From Sepiola atlantica (Eukaryota; Mollusca; Cephalopoda; Sepiida; Sepiolidae), in the NCBI GenBank assembly GCA_963556195.1, contig OY744516.1, positions 29,402,183 through 29,466,182 of the forward strand: a DNA stretch of 64,000 nt. Reading direction: 5' to 3'. The notes beneath the pieces are model-generated. The model was not told the origin of the DNA. It searched no databases and saw nothing but the letters and a program-made list of their open reading frames with translations. Of this stretch, positions 34,785 through 46,065 are shown piece by piece (the stretch's first letter is position 1; every line of letters starts with the position of its first letter). Both the position numbers and the translations under genes were made by a program.

Positions 34785-35805
34785 CATATACAGCACATTC
34801 TGGTCTCGGCCTTTTGGCTAAGATCAAAGTGTAGTATCTGTTCCGATGGATACTGCACGCCTGTCCTGTGCAGTTCTAGGAGGTCCACCCTCCCAGGCTT
34901 CGCCTCCTCTCTTTGGGGAGGAGTAAGTTTATTGCTTACTGTCTGAGGCGCCCCTACCGGGGAATGCCGACGGGGCTGCCCAGGCAATTTTTAAATGGCC
35001 AGAGTGCTCACCTCTCGAGCGCTGGCTTTTCAAACCCCACTTTCTCGACCCGATCTTGGGTCACATCTTACTTGTGGGAGTAAGATAAAACTGGCCTTGT
35101 GCCTAACTCCTGGGGAGGAGTAAATAAAAATTCTGGTCTCGGCCTTTTGGCTAAGATCAAAGTGTAGTATCTGTTCCGATGGATACTGCACGCCTGTTCT
35201 GTGCAGTTCTAGGAGGTCCACCCTCCCAGGCTTCGCCTCCCCTCTTTGGGGAGGAGTAAGTTTATTGCTTACTGTCTGAGGCGCCCCTACCGGGGAATGC
35301 CGACGGGGCTGCCCAGGCAATTTTTAAATGGCCAGAGTGCTCACCTCTCGAGCGCTGGCTTTTCAAACCCCACTTTCTCGACCCGATCTTGGGTCACATC
35401 TTACTTGTGGGAGTAAGATAAAACTGGCCTTGTGCCTAACTCCTGGGGAGGAGTAAATAAAAATTCTGGTCTCGGCCTTTTGGCTAAGATCAAAGTGTAG
35501 TATCTGTTCCGATGGATACTGCACGCCTGTTCTGTGCAGTTCTAGGAGGTCCACCCTCCCAGGCTTCGCCTCCCCTCTTTGGGGAGGAGTAAGTTTATTG
35601 CTTACTGTCTGAGGCGCCCCTACCGGGGAATGTCGACGGGGCTGCCCAGGCAATTTTTAAATGGCCAGAGTGCTCACCTCTCGAGCGCTGGCTTTTAACC
35701 CCACTTGCTCGACCCGATCTTGGGTCACATCTCACTTGTGGGAGTAAGATAAAACTGGCCTTGTGCCTAACTCCGCGAGGAGTAAATAAACATATACAGC
35801 ACATT
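34785..35805 (+). mobile_element. Trimer of a U2-snRNA-headed SINE inside one target-site duplication
   Basis: Three head-to-tail units start at 34801, 35134 and 35467 (period 333 bp). Each begins TGGTCTCGGCCTTTTGGCTA, AGATCAAAGTGTAGTATCTG, TTC. This is the 5' end of U2 snRNA, including the branch-site recognition sequence GTAGTA, with one extra A. The body is GC-rich and not U2, and each unit ends AGGAGTAAATAAA. The 16-nt CATATACAGCACATTC lies before the first unit (34785-34800) and after the last (35790-35805), a single target duplication for the whole trimer. snRNA-headed SINEs have been described in crocodilians; I know of no described relative here. Internal units are preceded by AAATTC, echoing the end of the target sequence. 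The third unit has small deletions. Confidence 0.88.
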
Positions 35806-36095
35806 CAGTATATTTTCTTTTTCATTCTGATTGTCTTTTTTAGGTAAAGTGAAATGGTTTCTCTCTTTCTCCCTCCTCCGCATAAATCATTGGCTTACCT
35901 CCCTTTGCTTTTCATCTTTTCTTTTTTCCTAAGTTTCCAACCACATGTATCATGGACCACACCTTGATCACAAAATCCGAACTTTAAAACGATAAGATTC
36001 CTGATGTATCCAAGCTAACAGCTACGCCGACCACCGTTTGAACTGACTTAATTCCTAACCAATTACACCACAGTCCCTAAACATTAAACTTTCCT

Positions 36096-36553
36096 GGTGA
36101 TACCAGATCAGGCTGCCCTGTGGCTCCCTGAGACGAAATTCACCTACATTGACGTTTTTTTTTGTTTTTTTTGTTTTTTTTGTTTGTAAAACTTAATTAT
36201 GTTCTACAAAACCAAAAACAAAAACAACAGCCCTTCTCCCTTTCTCCCTCCCCTTTTTTACTTTTATTTTTCCTACCCTACTCCCGGTCCTGGATATGAC
36301 CTTAAACTACATCCGATGGTGAGATCCGGCTTACAGACTTTGGGGAATGTGGAGCCTCCTCTTAATTACCATTGCTCCCAGGTCCACCCTGACCCGGAGT
36401 GGTAGTACCTGTTAGGGTCCCAACTATGGGTTAAATAGAAACAGATATTAAAAGGGGAAAGAAACAAAAAAGAGAAGAAAACAAGACCAGATTCGGCATT
36501 AAATAACCCAAAAAGGGTTGATATGCCGTAAAACAAAACTACCAAACCAAACC
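36096..36553 (+). mobile_element. SINE-like retro-insert, copy B
   Basis: Nearly identical to 23609-24055. It is flanked by the 13-bp direct repeat ATTAAACTTTCCT (36083-36095 and 36554-36566), a clean retrotransposition signature. It begins GGTGATACCAGATCAGG and ends ACCAAACCAAACC. No open frame is conserved with protein-like constraint between the copies. Confidence 0.85.
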
Positions 36554-36569
36554 ATTAAACTTTCCTTTA

Positions 36570-37930
36570 GTTTGTTACGCATTGTCTACTTTCCGGATAC
36601 TATCTCACACATCCTTCTCTACATTCTACTCCTAAACACAGGGTTTTCAATTATTCTATTTCTGCCATTTCAGTGGGAGAATGGATTGCACATCACGTGC
36701 AAGGTAGAGGACATAGTCCCCATGCACAGGGTTTCACCGTGTCATATCGCTATCTAATATTCAAGTTCTGGGATGCCTCTTTTCCCTAGCATCCCACAGC
36801 AACGCATGTCTCGTGTTCAGCCAAATCCTCTGACCAAGTCAATCACCATGACTTCAATGCAGAATTACTCACTGCATTACCCATAACGTTTTTGTTCAGT
36901 GTTCCTTAACTACAACAACTCCACCAATACGCAATGCACCATCAGTTAACGAATCTGCGCAACAATCAGAGACTTTGTGAAATTTCTTAATAAGTCACAT
37001 ATTAATACTTTATTTATAAAATTGTGCTATTTCCTTAATGGTCTTATTCTGTGTCCTTGCCTGCTTGTTAAACAGGGGTGGGGGTGAACGATCACTGCAT
37101 CCCTGTATGTTTGGAAGCCTTTTATCTGGGTGGATATTGTAAATTTCTCACCAATCTCCATCCTAGGCTTGCATTCCTATAAAGTGACTAAATGGCGTAA
37201 CTGCTCCTCGAACCAGAGCACACACCAACAACACACTAACCCTAACCCACAACAAATGACCCTCTAACACATGACTCGTCACTCATGCACATCTTTACTC
37301 TCTCTCTCTCTCTCTCCTCCTATGGACTTAATGGTATTAACAATACGTATAAACAAATAAATAGCTGCAAACATCAATCGAAAATACATGAAACATTATT
37401 CATCCTAAGATTTTCAAGTTATAATCGATATTTAAAAAAAAAAAAACATAAAACAAATATTCATCAAGACCCGATTTTTTATGCAGAGCCAAAAAGAGAT
37501 GAAAAGCATTTACTCACCATTTCCTGTTTTCTTACAAAGAGTTTAATGCTAAGACTCTACAAACAGGTTACTAACGTCCTACCTTTATTTAATCAAGAAC
37601 AAAATAAAAGAAGCATCCCCTAGAGCAAAGTAAAAAGTTGCATGCAAGCGCTGTAATTTCGGCTGAGCGTTTTTTGCTTCAAGGGCGACAACTCACATCC
37701 TCGATATATTACACAAAGTGGCTTCCCCTTGATTCTAAATCTAGAATTGGTCTCAGCATATTTAGCTATTACGTGCAAGTTTCATTTCTATCGCGATGTG
37801 CAAATAGTTGTGTCGTTTTTATGAGTTTTTTGCTAATTTACATTTGCTTTTATTAAAACTATCACTTTTTAAAAACCTTTATTCACTTCAAACAAGGCAT
37901 ATTGCCACTGACACATAAGGGGCTACTATG
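36570..37930. other. No gene recognised
   Basis: Mixed-composition sequence with a short (CT)n (37300-37316). Open frames of 70-110 codons here show no family features or splice context. Confidence 0.45.
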
Positions 37931-37937
37931 ATTAGGG

Positions 37938-38985
37938 GACGGATTTGTTTTTTGACGTTGATAATACATTTTGCGTGTTTAACGAGTAGTCGGATTCCAT
38001 AGTGTTTCTTAATGCACTCGATCAATTACAATCAACCTTAGAGTTCATCTGTGAGAGGGAACATTATTCCACCCTTCCTTTCCTGGATAAATCTGATTCA
38101 TTGTTTCTTACATCTGTGTACCACAAACCATCATTTACTGGCTTATATTGCTCCTGGGACTCTTTTGGTCCCAAACAAAGAAACACAAATCTGATAAAAT
38201 GTTTGGTTCATCGTGCCCTAAAGATTTGCTCTGAATCCCTGATTGATCCGGAGATTCAATTTATCAAAGAGGTTCTCTCCTCTCGATATTGTTAATTCAA
38301 ATATCGCTGCCAAGATCAACCACTTTCATAAGCTTCAACTTTTTGATCCTCCAAAATGTCCGACGTACCTCAAATTACCTTGGTTAGGTAATGTTAGCAT
38401 AAATTTTGCTAACCAAATTTCTATAGCTGTATGTCACTGTTATCATGCTTCGAACCGTAAAATCGTTTTTTCTGCTCAACCTTTGTTAAAATCCGTGCAC
38501 AGGGATGTTCTCCTTACCCACCATATCAGTACCATTATTTATCAATTATAATGTCAGTGCGATGCCGTATACATGGGAAGAACAGTGCAAAGGTTTGAAT
38601 CCAGAATAAAACAACACACCCCCCCTGCAATACGCCAATGCCCACTAAATAATTTAAATAATTTAGTCAACACCTCCGGGTCAGCTATTGCTCACCATCT
38701 TATAAATAGTGTCGAATGTGCATCAGCTTACACCAGTGACAGCTTCTCTGTCATAAGTAGATCACATTCGCTATTCCATCTTAAACTCCTAGAAACAATA
38801 TATTAAGTCATTAAAACCTTCCCTATCTAAACAAAAAAGTGGCTTCTAGAACTTAATGCCCTCATCCAATTCTTTTTTTCGTCCCAAACTGTCACTAATC
38901 TTCATATTTTAAGTTTTTAATCGTAGTGCATAAATAAGTTCCACGTATTAACTCTGATGAGTGTGGACGAAAGCCGGCTCAGTAG
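37938..38985 (+). mobile_element. 5'-truncated Penelope-like element with GIY-YIG endonuclease and hammerhead
   Basis: The plus strand starts inside the reverse transcriptase at DVDNTFCVFNE, where family members have a Y-V-D-D motif. It continues STLEFICEREHYSTLPFLD, FLTSVYHKPSFTGLYCSWDS and TNLIKCLVHRALKICS. After a frameshift it reads YLKLPWLGNVSINFANQI, then QCDAVYMGRTVQRFESRIKQ H, the GIY-YIG-type endonuclease (VYMGRT replaces the usual Y-V-G-R-T), ending SLFHLKLLETIY. This RT to linker to GIY-YIG order is diagnostic of Penelope-like elements. Stops and frameshifts make it inactive. The 3' UTR carries the hammerhead at 38951-38986. Confidence 0.88.
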
Positions 38986-38986
38986 A
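38951..38986 (+). ncRNA. Hammerhead ribozyme in the Penelope-like element 3' region
   Basis: CTGATGA (38954-38960), stem II GT-GTGG-AC (38961-38968), GAAA (38969-38972), then AGCC/GGCT (stem III, palindromic, no loop) and cleavage base C at 38980. The core is fully canonical. Stem I is short next to the core (ACT/AGT) and continues with internal mismatches. Penelope-like elements of many animals are known to encode such minimal hammerheads; the position about 150 bp after the GIY-YIG frame fits. Confidence 0.7.
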
Positions 38987-39227
38987 TTTATGTAATTATA
39001 ACTTTTCTCTCGTTTTTAACACTTTTCAATTTCATTGCACCAAAAAAAATGTCACAAACGTCTTTATTCCTTGCCTTCACAAAAAAGAAAGAATTTTGCA
39101 TTTTTACAATTTATTTTTTATTTCAAGTACGCTAATAATTTACAAAATTAGAGTTAGTGATATACACTGCTGAGTTACTACCGATAAAACGCATTCTTAA
39201 CACATATATATTTTTTTGAACGTTTAC

Positions 39228-39877
39228 AAATAACTGGGTATTTCTATCGATCCTGATCCAATCTCCGTGAACTTCGCCTCGGCAGCGTTCGGGCATGCTA
39301 CGTAAACACCCGAGAGATGACGCGCCAAATGGTGACAGCCGATCACTTCGATATGTTGCTGCATTGTATTTTTTTTTTTGCAGTTTTATTTTCAAAACAG
39401 ATTGCAACAAAACAACAAAAACGAACAAAATATAGCGTAATTACTGTCAATAAATAAATTTTTGGTTTTTATTTTTGCAACAAAACAATGCTAAACAACT
39501 GTTAGTTAATAAATAAATAAATAAATAATCATCATCATCATCATCAGCAGAAGTGAAATCTCAGAAACTTCTTATTAGTTAACATTAAAATTCCTAATAA
39601 ATATAACATTTGTATATCTACCAAAAAGACGTCTTCAATCGATACGCTCGAGACTTTAAATGTTTATCGGTTCCTGAAGAAATAACGATAACTTTTGTTC
39701 TCTAACGTGACTAATTACTTTTTTGGGGAGGGGGATTTCAATTACGTTCAACTCAAACAAAAAGCAAAAATATTATCTCCCGACCTCCGAAGTGAAATCT
39801 CAGAAGCTTTTTATTAGTTAACATTAAATATAACATTTGTATATCTACCAAAAAAACGTCTTCAATCGATACGCTCA

Positions 39878-39921
<44 letters not shown>

Positions 39922-40525
39922 CTTTTCTTTCAAGCGGCACATGTAATAGCATTTCGGACATTTTTTTCTTTTTGCCAACAGCTTTTTTTCCTGGCAGAAT
40001 GAAATGACTCCTTCGCGAGATTCAACTCGTAATTCAGTTTTTCATTCTTTTTTTTTTTTTTTTATTTAACAGGGAATAAACATGCACTGGCTTTGATCAA
40101 TTGCTTCTAGTTTTAATCAATTTAAATACTGATTAGAAAAATTGTCGTTTGGTTACATAGAAACATAGAAACATAGATGAATTCTGGTAGGACGACATGA
40201 GTCGTCCTATGGCACCAGCTCCTTGTCTTCATCTTTGTATGCGTCCAGTGACGACAGCAGCCTGATAATTGAATTTGATTTCTTGGTCAATCCAGAACTT
40301 ATCCAACCGCTTCTCAAATATCTTTACAGTTTCGGCTTCAATTACACTTGATGGCAATCTATTCCACAAATCAACAGACAGCTGATTGGCTAATCGCTCG
40401 GCATCTCTCTACCACTATCTGGCTCGTCATTTCTCGGGTGTTTACGTAGCATGCCCGAACGCTGCCGATGCAAAGTTCACAGAAATTGGGTCAGGATCGA
40501 TAGAAGTATCAATATTTGTATACTA
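39228..40525. repeat. ~130-bp inverted repeats bracketing 1.3 kb
   Basis: The left copy (39228-39360, TATCGATCCTGATCCAATCT, GGCATGCTACGTAAACACCC) is matched in reverse complement at 40390-40525 (GGGTGTTTACGTAGCATGCC, GGGTCAGGATCGATAGA). Inside are two direct ~85-bp repeats (AAGTGAAATCTCAGAA...ATCGATACGCTC near 39550 and 39791), an (AAT)n tract (39870-39920) and a LINE fragment. Confidence 0.7.
40165..40385 (-). pseudogene. LINE C-terminal fragment
   Basis: The minus strand reads LPSSVIEAETVKIFEKRLDK then FWIDQEIKFN, the last residues of a CR1-group reverse transcriptase (W-N-x-L-P-x-x-V...F-K-x-x-L-D). It ends in a repeated CATAGAAACATAGAAA tail. Confidence 0.65.
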
Positions 40526-41059
40526 TAATCTACTACATGTAACTAAAATTAAATCTTCACAAAGCTTAAAGTAATATTTCATTTCAGTTTTCGAAATATA
40601 CACATTTTAAAACTGAAATTGAAAATTAATTTAAGTTCTTTAAAGATTTTAATTGGAGGAGTAATTGGTGGATTACAACATTGCTTGTCGTAAAGAAACA
40701 ATTTTTGAGTAAAAATAATCATATTTTATACATTCAATCTTAAAAAAGTTGATATGAATTGTTGATAAATGTAATTTTGTTAAGGATGTTATGAAAATCG
40801 AATAATTGAAAAATTTTTAAAGTTACAAATATATATTTTTTGTAAGAAATAAATATAATTATATATATATTTTTTGTACGAAAATAGAAATTGTGTGAGT
40901 TTTTAATAGGAAAAATTATTTTTAAACCATGTTAATTTGAAAACATACATTCTCATATTTTGTTTTTGTTTGTGAAGTGATGCAGTGTCCTGCCAATAGC
41001 CATTCTTTCAATGCTAACATAATTGTGGTGCTGGAAGTATACTAGATCTTTTAATACTT

Positions 41060-41480
41060 CTTTTTAACTATTCGGTCACCACTTATCAAGACCCAGAGCC
41101 ATTCAAGGCGAAGAGTTGAACAGGCAGAATCATTATCAACCGAAAGATGAGGAATACTATGAGAGTTCTAACACCGATCAATAGTATGAACTGCGTTTAA
41201 TTACTTATGGGGTGGTTTAGGACAAGAATTGGTTGACATTGGATTTGATGATGATTAAGTCGCAATCAGCAGGGAAGCAGTCCCACAGTAATATGTTCCA
41301 CAGACAGGAAGTCCTTACAAAGAAGCTCTGTCCATGAAAATTCTCCCTAACGCTAGAGGCATGAAGGGAGAAGGGAAAGTCTTTTTACATTGTGGTAGCA
41401 ATACGAGTTCTTGCTGTGAATGTCTTACAAGGAGGAACAAAAAAAATTGAAGCTCAGTCGAGCATCTTCCATAGAAATAA
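41060..41480. repeat. Unclassified dispersed repeat, copy 2
   Basis: Shares an opening like TATCAAGACCCAGAGCCATT with 42790 and 44600, and GTTCCACAGACAGGAAG, GTGGTAGCAATACGAGTTCT and CAGTCGAGCATCTTCCATA with 28555 and 44600. It is probably an old LINE or SINE family. Confidence 0.65.
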
Positions 41481-41499
41481 TGTAGAGAGAGAGACTAGT

Positions 41500-42017
41500 A
41501 TTTCTATATTATTCTTTCCTTTTAATTTTGGCTAAAAAAGTCGTGAAGTTGTATTAGTTTGTGGCTTTTAATCTTGAAGGGAAGATGAATTTGAAGTACA
41601 GGCATTTCTCGACTCATCATTAGTCAATTGTCGCTTCTTATTGTACCACAACTGTATACAGTAAAAATAATTGGTCGTAATGACTATGTATAGACATGAT
41701 AACTAGCCCCAGTGCTACATTCAATTTTGTGTCACTAAAAAGTTGCAAATAGGAACATGAAACTAATCTACAAGTTCCAGAATACAATAGGATAGGATTT
41801 ATGAAGAGTTGTCTTCATATATAGCATAGCGGCGTTGCCATGTTTACAGTACTTATGTAAAGAAATTTACTATTAAATATACATACATGACATTCAGGAA
41901 CAAACTAACAATCTATATAATAATACGTAAAGGCACTTCATGTTTATACGTATGTCATCATGTTTCACACACATTAAAAATAATGAGATCGTGCGATTAA
42001 CAAAAATGGTGATTGTA
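41500..42017. other. No gene recognised
   Basis: AT-rich sequence between a dispersed repeat and the 26-bp array; nothing identifiable. Confidence 0.45.
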
Positions 42018-42151
42018 ATTAATCTGATGTCACTAATGTAAAAATTAATCTGATGTCACTAATGTAAAAATTAATCTGATGTCACTAATGTAAAAATTAA
42101 TCTGATGTCACTAATGTAAAAATTAATCTGATGTCACTAATGTAAAAATTA
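42018..42151. repeat. 26-bp tandem repeat, five copies
   Basis: TAATCTGATGTCACTAATGT then AAAAAT repeats perfectly five times. Confidence 0.98.
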
Positions 42152-42789
42152 AAGTGGGGAAGGATGACATATCTTGCATTATTATTTAAGATCTGCCATC
42201 TGCACCATAAAGAAGACGTTTGAATTCTGATGGTTAATAACTGGTTAATTACATTCTTAATGCCAGATTGATTTTGGGGCCTTTCATTGTGGAATCCAGT
42301 TGGGGCAGCTTATATGGTTAACCAAAATAGTTTGGTGTTACATTGTGGATCAGACTTAGTAAGTGGTGCTTCACTAGTTTCGTATGCACCTTTTACTTGG
42401 TTAAGTAGGTTGGAGTGGCTCGTGCAACCACAACATTGCTAGAACTCTATTGAGAGTCTCCAGATTGCTACCAGACCTCAGATGGATTTGGGATCACAAA
42501 AATAGACACTGTTTTCACAAGCCACTAACCTAAGCGAACTAACACTCTAAAGTCGGGGGGTGATATTTCCGATTAAATTCAAGAGGTTTTTCATAACATT
42601 TCGAGACGAACAAAAAATCACTTTGGAAATGCAAGAGCTTTAAAGCATTTTGATTTTTTTTTTTTTTTTACTCATTCACATTTTTTAAGTGGAAAAAATC
42701 TAGAATATAAGAAAGTGCAATAACAGCGAATATGAGAAATAAACCAAAACAGGGAGAGTTGATTTTTTAATTTTATTTTACTATTGAAA

Positions 42790-42915
42790 TCAATACTTAT
42801 CAAGGCCAAGAGTCACTCAAGGATAAAGACTAATGAGACAGGAATTATTGTCAGTCGAAAGATGAGGAACAACATGGGAGTATTAACATTGATCAATGGT
42901 ACAAACTGCGTTTGC
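42790..42915. repeat. Unclassified dispersed repeat, copy 3 (partial)
   Basis: TATCAAGGCCAAGAGTCACT, then GAAAGATGAGGAAC and TTGATCAATGGTACAAACTG match the start of the copy at 41060. The 136-codon open frame that begins here is therefore repeat-derived and not a host gene. Confidence 0.65.
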
Positions 42916-43237
42916 TCGATCAATGAACTTTCAAGTTGGACTGCCTTTCCATTAAGAATTATCATTGGTGAAATGTGTTTTGCCCATATGTGGCGCTATT
43001 ACCACTCTTTTCATTGCAATGAGGAACTAAGTGGGAATCAGTTTGTTCCTGTCTTGTATGTGTTGAAGAATGAAGCGCCAAAGATGATTATAAAAGAAGG
43101 TCACAGTCAAATGATACGGAAGTTTCCTGACTCCCTGGGTTGCTCTACTTTTCAGCAAAAACTCTCTTGGTCATATTTACCATATGGCCATTGACTGTTG
43201 CCATTCTTATTGGTTTTCAACATCACAACAATTGGTG

Positions 43238-43361
43238 CTTTCACAGATTAGGACCCACGCTAACTTTGACCCCCCGTCGTTAGGGTTGAGGTGGGGGGTT
43301 ATGGTTAGCGTTAGAATTAGGGTTTAGGGTTAAAGTTAGTGTGGGTCCTAATCTGTGAAAG
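43238..43361. mobile_element. 124-bp MITE-like element
   Basis: Left arm 43238-43267 (CTTTCACAGATTAGGACCCA then CGCTAACTTT) and right arm 43332-43361 are inverted with one mismatch in 30. The interior is GGGTTAGGGTT-like. No target duplication is obvious. Confidence 0.85.
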
Positions 43362-43977
43362 TATTCAATAATTAATTCTGAGCTCAAAATAACGTTTTAA
43401 TTTACAGTGTTGACACAGTATGTTAGCTGGTGATATTATTTGATAAGCAAACTAGTCATTAGAATGTTGATTTTTATGGAAGAAGGATAACTAAAAGTTT
43501 AACACGTGGCCGTTTGCTATAATGAAACTACAAACCAGTCGACTGGAGAAGGGGTTGTATTATGTCCTTGTAATAGTGTGTGATCTTAATGGTAGACATG
43601 GCTAAAGCAAACGTTTTGAGTAGCAGTGGAAGTGAGGTGTAAAAACAAGGAAAGTATGACAAGTCCAATGTTAATGATTTTGAGGACATCTGCACTAGAA
43701 ATTTGGAAAAACGGTACGGATTTTTTTTTTTTTTGCAGATAATTTTCAAGATACCGAAATTCTCTTTTTTCTTCACGCAAATGGTGATAAAAAAAGTTGT
43801 AATCAAATATGAAAATGAAAACCCAGACTATTTTGTATAACAGAGGCAGGATAGGAAGTAATACAATATTTTCTGAATTTGTCATTGTTTATCTGAATTA
43901 TTTATGAGTTATTGAAACTGATTTGATCATAGTTTTATCCAATGAAATAGAATAAGAAGCGCTATGTTCTGAGTGAA

Positions 43978-44174
43978 TTAAAATAAGAGACGCAGTACAC
44001 AGATGCAAAAAAGTAAGGCGAGAACAGGTAAACTTTGGGTGACGTGGATAGCAATGTTGCATTTGGGCTCGTTGCAGAAACAGTAATTCAAATTGGTTCC
44101 ATATTGGTTGTAATATTGATGGCATCCAATCTGATTAAAAAGTCCATCACGGGTTGTCAGGTCGATCCTCGGAT
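43978..44174 (-). CDS. QVR/sleepless-like Ly6 protein, last exon with GPI-type tail
   Basis: An acceptor (cccttccacag) precedes 44174, and the exon runs to TAA at 43980-43978: 2 nt plus 64 codons and stop. Joined to the exon at 50291-50359 in phase 1 it gives DPRIDLTTRDGLFNQIGCHQ, then YYNQYGTNLNYCFCNEPKCN. The closing pattern, a single C, about 12 residues, then C-x-C-x4-C-N, is that of the Drosophila sleepless/quiver (QVR) branch of the Ly6/uPAR fold. After the CN the protein ends with a hydrophobic LPVLALLFCICVLRLLF, a typical GPI-anchor addition signal. Members are small extracellular, membrane-tethered regulators of channels or receptors. The N-terminal exons (signal peptide and first cysteines) were not found. 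The specific partner is unknown. Confidence 0.75.
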
Positions 44175-44251
44175 CTGTGGAAGGGAAAAAAAACAAAAAT
44201 TATTAAATAAAATAGTCGAATAGCCAATTGCTGAAATGTCCCATTCTGCAC

Positions 44252-44417
<166 letters not shown>

Positions 44418-44599
44418 GTTTAACTTGTTTTACATACTTGAACGTGTTGAACAGTTTGTAGAAATTGACTTCCAATCCAACCTATCTCTGACTAGGTCTT
44501 TATTTATTCCTTTTCCTCTCAAGTCCATTCTTTGACTCCCTTTCCACAAACTGAGTTCACTGGTGATCTACATTTTGTTTTTTTGGTTTTTATATACTA

Positions 44600-44945
44600 A
44601 AGGATCGCCACATAGCAAGGCCAAAAGCCACTCGAGGATAAGGGTTAGTGAGTTTTTCAGTTGGATGATGGAACAGTACTAAGAAATGATTGAGAACTAT
44701 GATTAGTACTTGACAGATATTCGCTGACAGTGGACTTGAAAACAACCATATTGTAGTACGTAGAGAAACATTCCATCGATAACGTGTTCCACAGGTGGGA
44801 AGTTCTTGGATATTTCGTTTGATTTTAGGTACATAGATGAAGAAAGGTGAGTTCTTTGCAGTGTTGGTAGGAAGATTAGTTCTTGCTGAGAAGGTTTTAC
44901 AGGGGGAACCAGAGCTTGAAGCTCCATCGAGCATTTACCATAAAC
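44600..44945. repeat. Unclassified dispersed repeat, copy 4
   Basis: The most complete copy: CACATAGCAAGGCCAAAAGC at the start, CCATATTGTAGTACGTAGAG, GTTCCACAGGTGGGAAG, AGTTCTTTGCAGTGTTGGTA and CATCGAGCATTTACCATA at the end. Open frames on both strands are not conserved in the other copies. Confidence 0.7.
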
Positions 44946-45719
44946 ATACTGATAGAGTAGAGAAAGACTAACACCGTCTCTTCTGTGAGAAAGGAGTAGA
45001 AGAGATCATCTCTCACTAAATTACGATGTCGGTTTTGTACTTCGTCAAAGCAAGAAAGTGGCACCTCCCCATATATGGAAGCAGTACCTCCCCATATGTG
45101 GCAGCATCACTATATCTTGGATTGAATCTAGCTCTTATACAGGTAGAGGATTGCATCAGGAGTCAGGTACTTTCTGGAGCGATAGAATGATCCAACTATT
45201 TTTCCAGCAACATTAGCAATGGATTTGATGTAAGTCTTTTAGGTCTGGGGTGGAAGTCAGTCCGGGCAGCTTGTCAAATCCTGTTGTATTTTGTCACTTA
45301 GGAGGGGGGGGGGGCAATTTCGCTCCAATTTCACTTGGGTACACTAGTCTAAAATGGCACTTTTTGTTTCATCAAATATATAAAGGGTTAGCCAGCATGT
45401 GGGGCATAGTGGTGATCCATTTATATATTTTTGAGTGTGAAATTATAGAAAGTGAAATCCAGTTTATTATTGCTGTCACAAAGTGTCAAGCTTGAAATTG
45501 ATACTGGCTCAACTTCATCATGTCTGCCACAGTTTATTTTTTTTAAAGAGAAAAGTAAGAGAACTTTATTGGATGTGCATTTTTACAGTTTTATTCAGGA
45601 AAAACGCAAAACTGTCAAAATGCATATCAAATAAAATCGAATAAAGTTCTCTTGCTTTTCTTTTTAAAAAATAAAAGTCTGTGGCAAATATAATGGAACA
45701 GAGATTGTGTCAAATGGCA

Positions 45720-46065
45720 GAAGCGGGAGAATGGTATCATGACGAACGAACAGATACTACACTACACCCCCCTCCAAAGGAGGTAATGCCTGTGAGGATG
45801 GCATCATGATCACAAAACATATACTACACTACCCCTACCCCCACAAAAAAAAGAAAGAGGTAATGCCTGGGAGGATGGTATCATGACCACAGAACAGATA
45901 CTACACTATCCCTACCACGAATTGAGCACTGAAAGATAGTACATTAGTCTGAAATAGTAAACTAAATTGAGCTTTAAAAGATAGTACAATTAATTGAAGT
46001 AATAGTATAGTTTCGGCTTCAGACAAACAAATACCAAATCTCCATTAGTAATAAATACAGACAGC
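45720..46065 (+). repeat. LINE 3' tail with ~75-bp repeats (copy 2)
   Basis: GGATGGTATCATGACCACAG then AACAGATACTACACTACCC recurs three times, followed by TTGAGCACTGAAAGATAGTA, ATAGTATAGTTTCGGCTTCA and ATTAGTAATAAA. The region 56220-56620 is the same sequence inverted. Confidence 0.75.

Noticed and set aside
34801..35466. Functional U2 snRNA genes
   Set aside because: Only the first ~40 nt match U2; the Sm site and 3' stem-loops are absent and the units end in A-rich SINE-like tails.
42784..43194. 136-codon plus-strand frame as a gene
   Set aside because: Its first third is a copy of a dispersed repeat seen at 41060 and 44600, the frame is not kept in the other copies, and there is no domain or splice context.
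43290..43335. Telomeric repeat tract
   Set aside because: GGGTTAGGGTT-like words are few, imperfect and lie inside a small inverted-repeat element.
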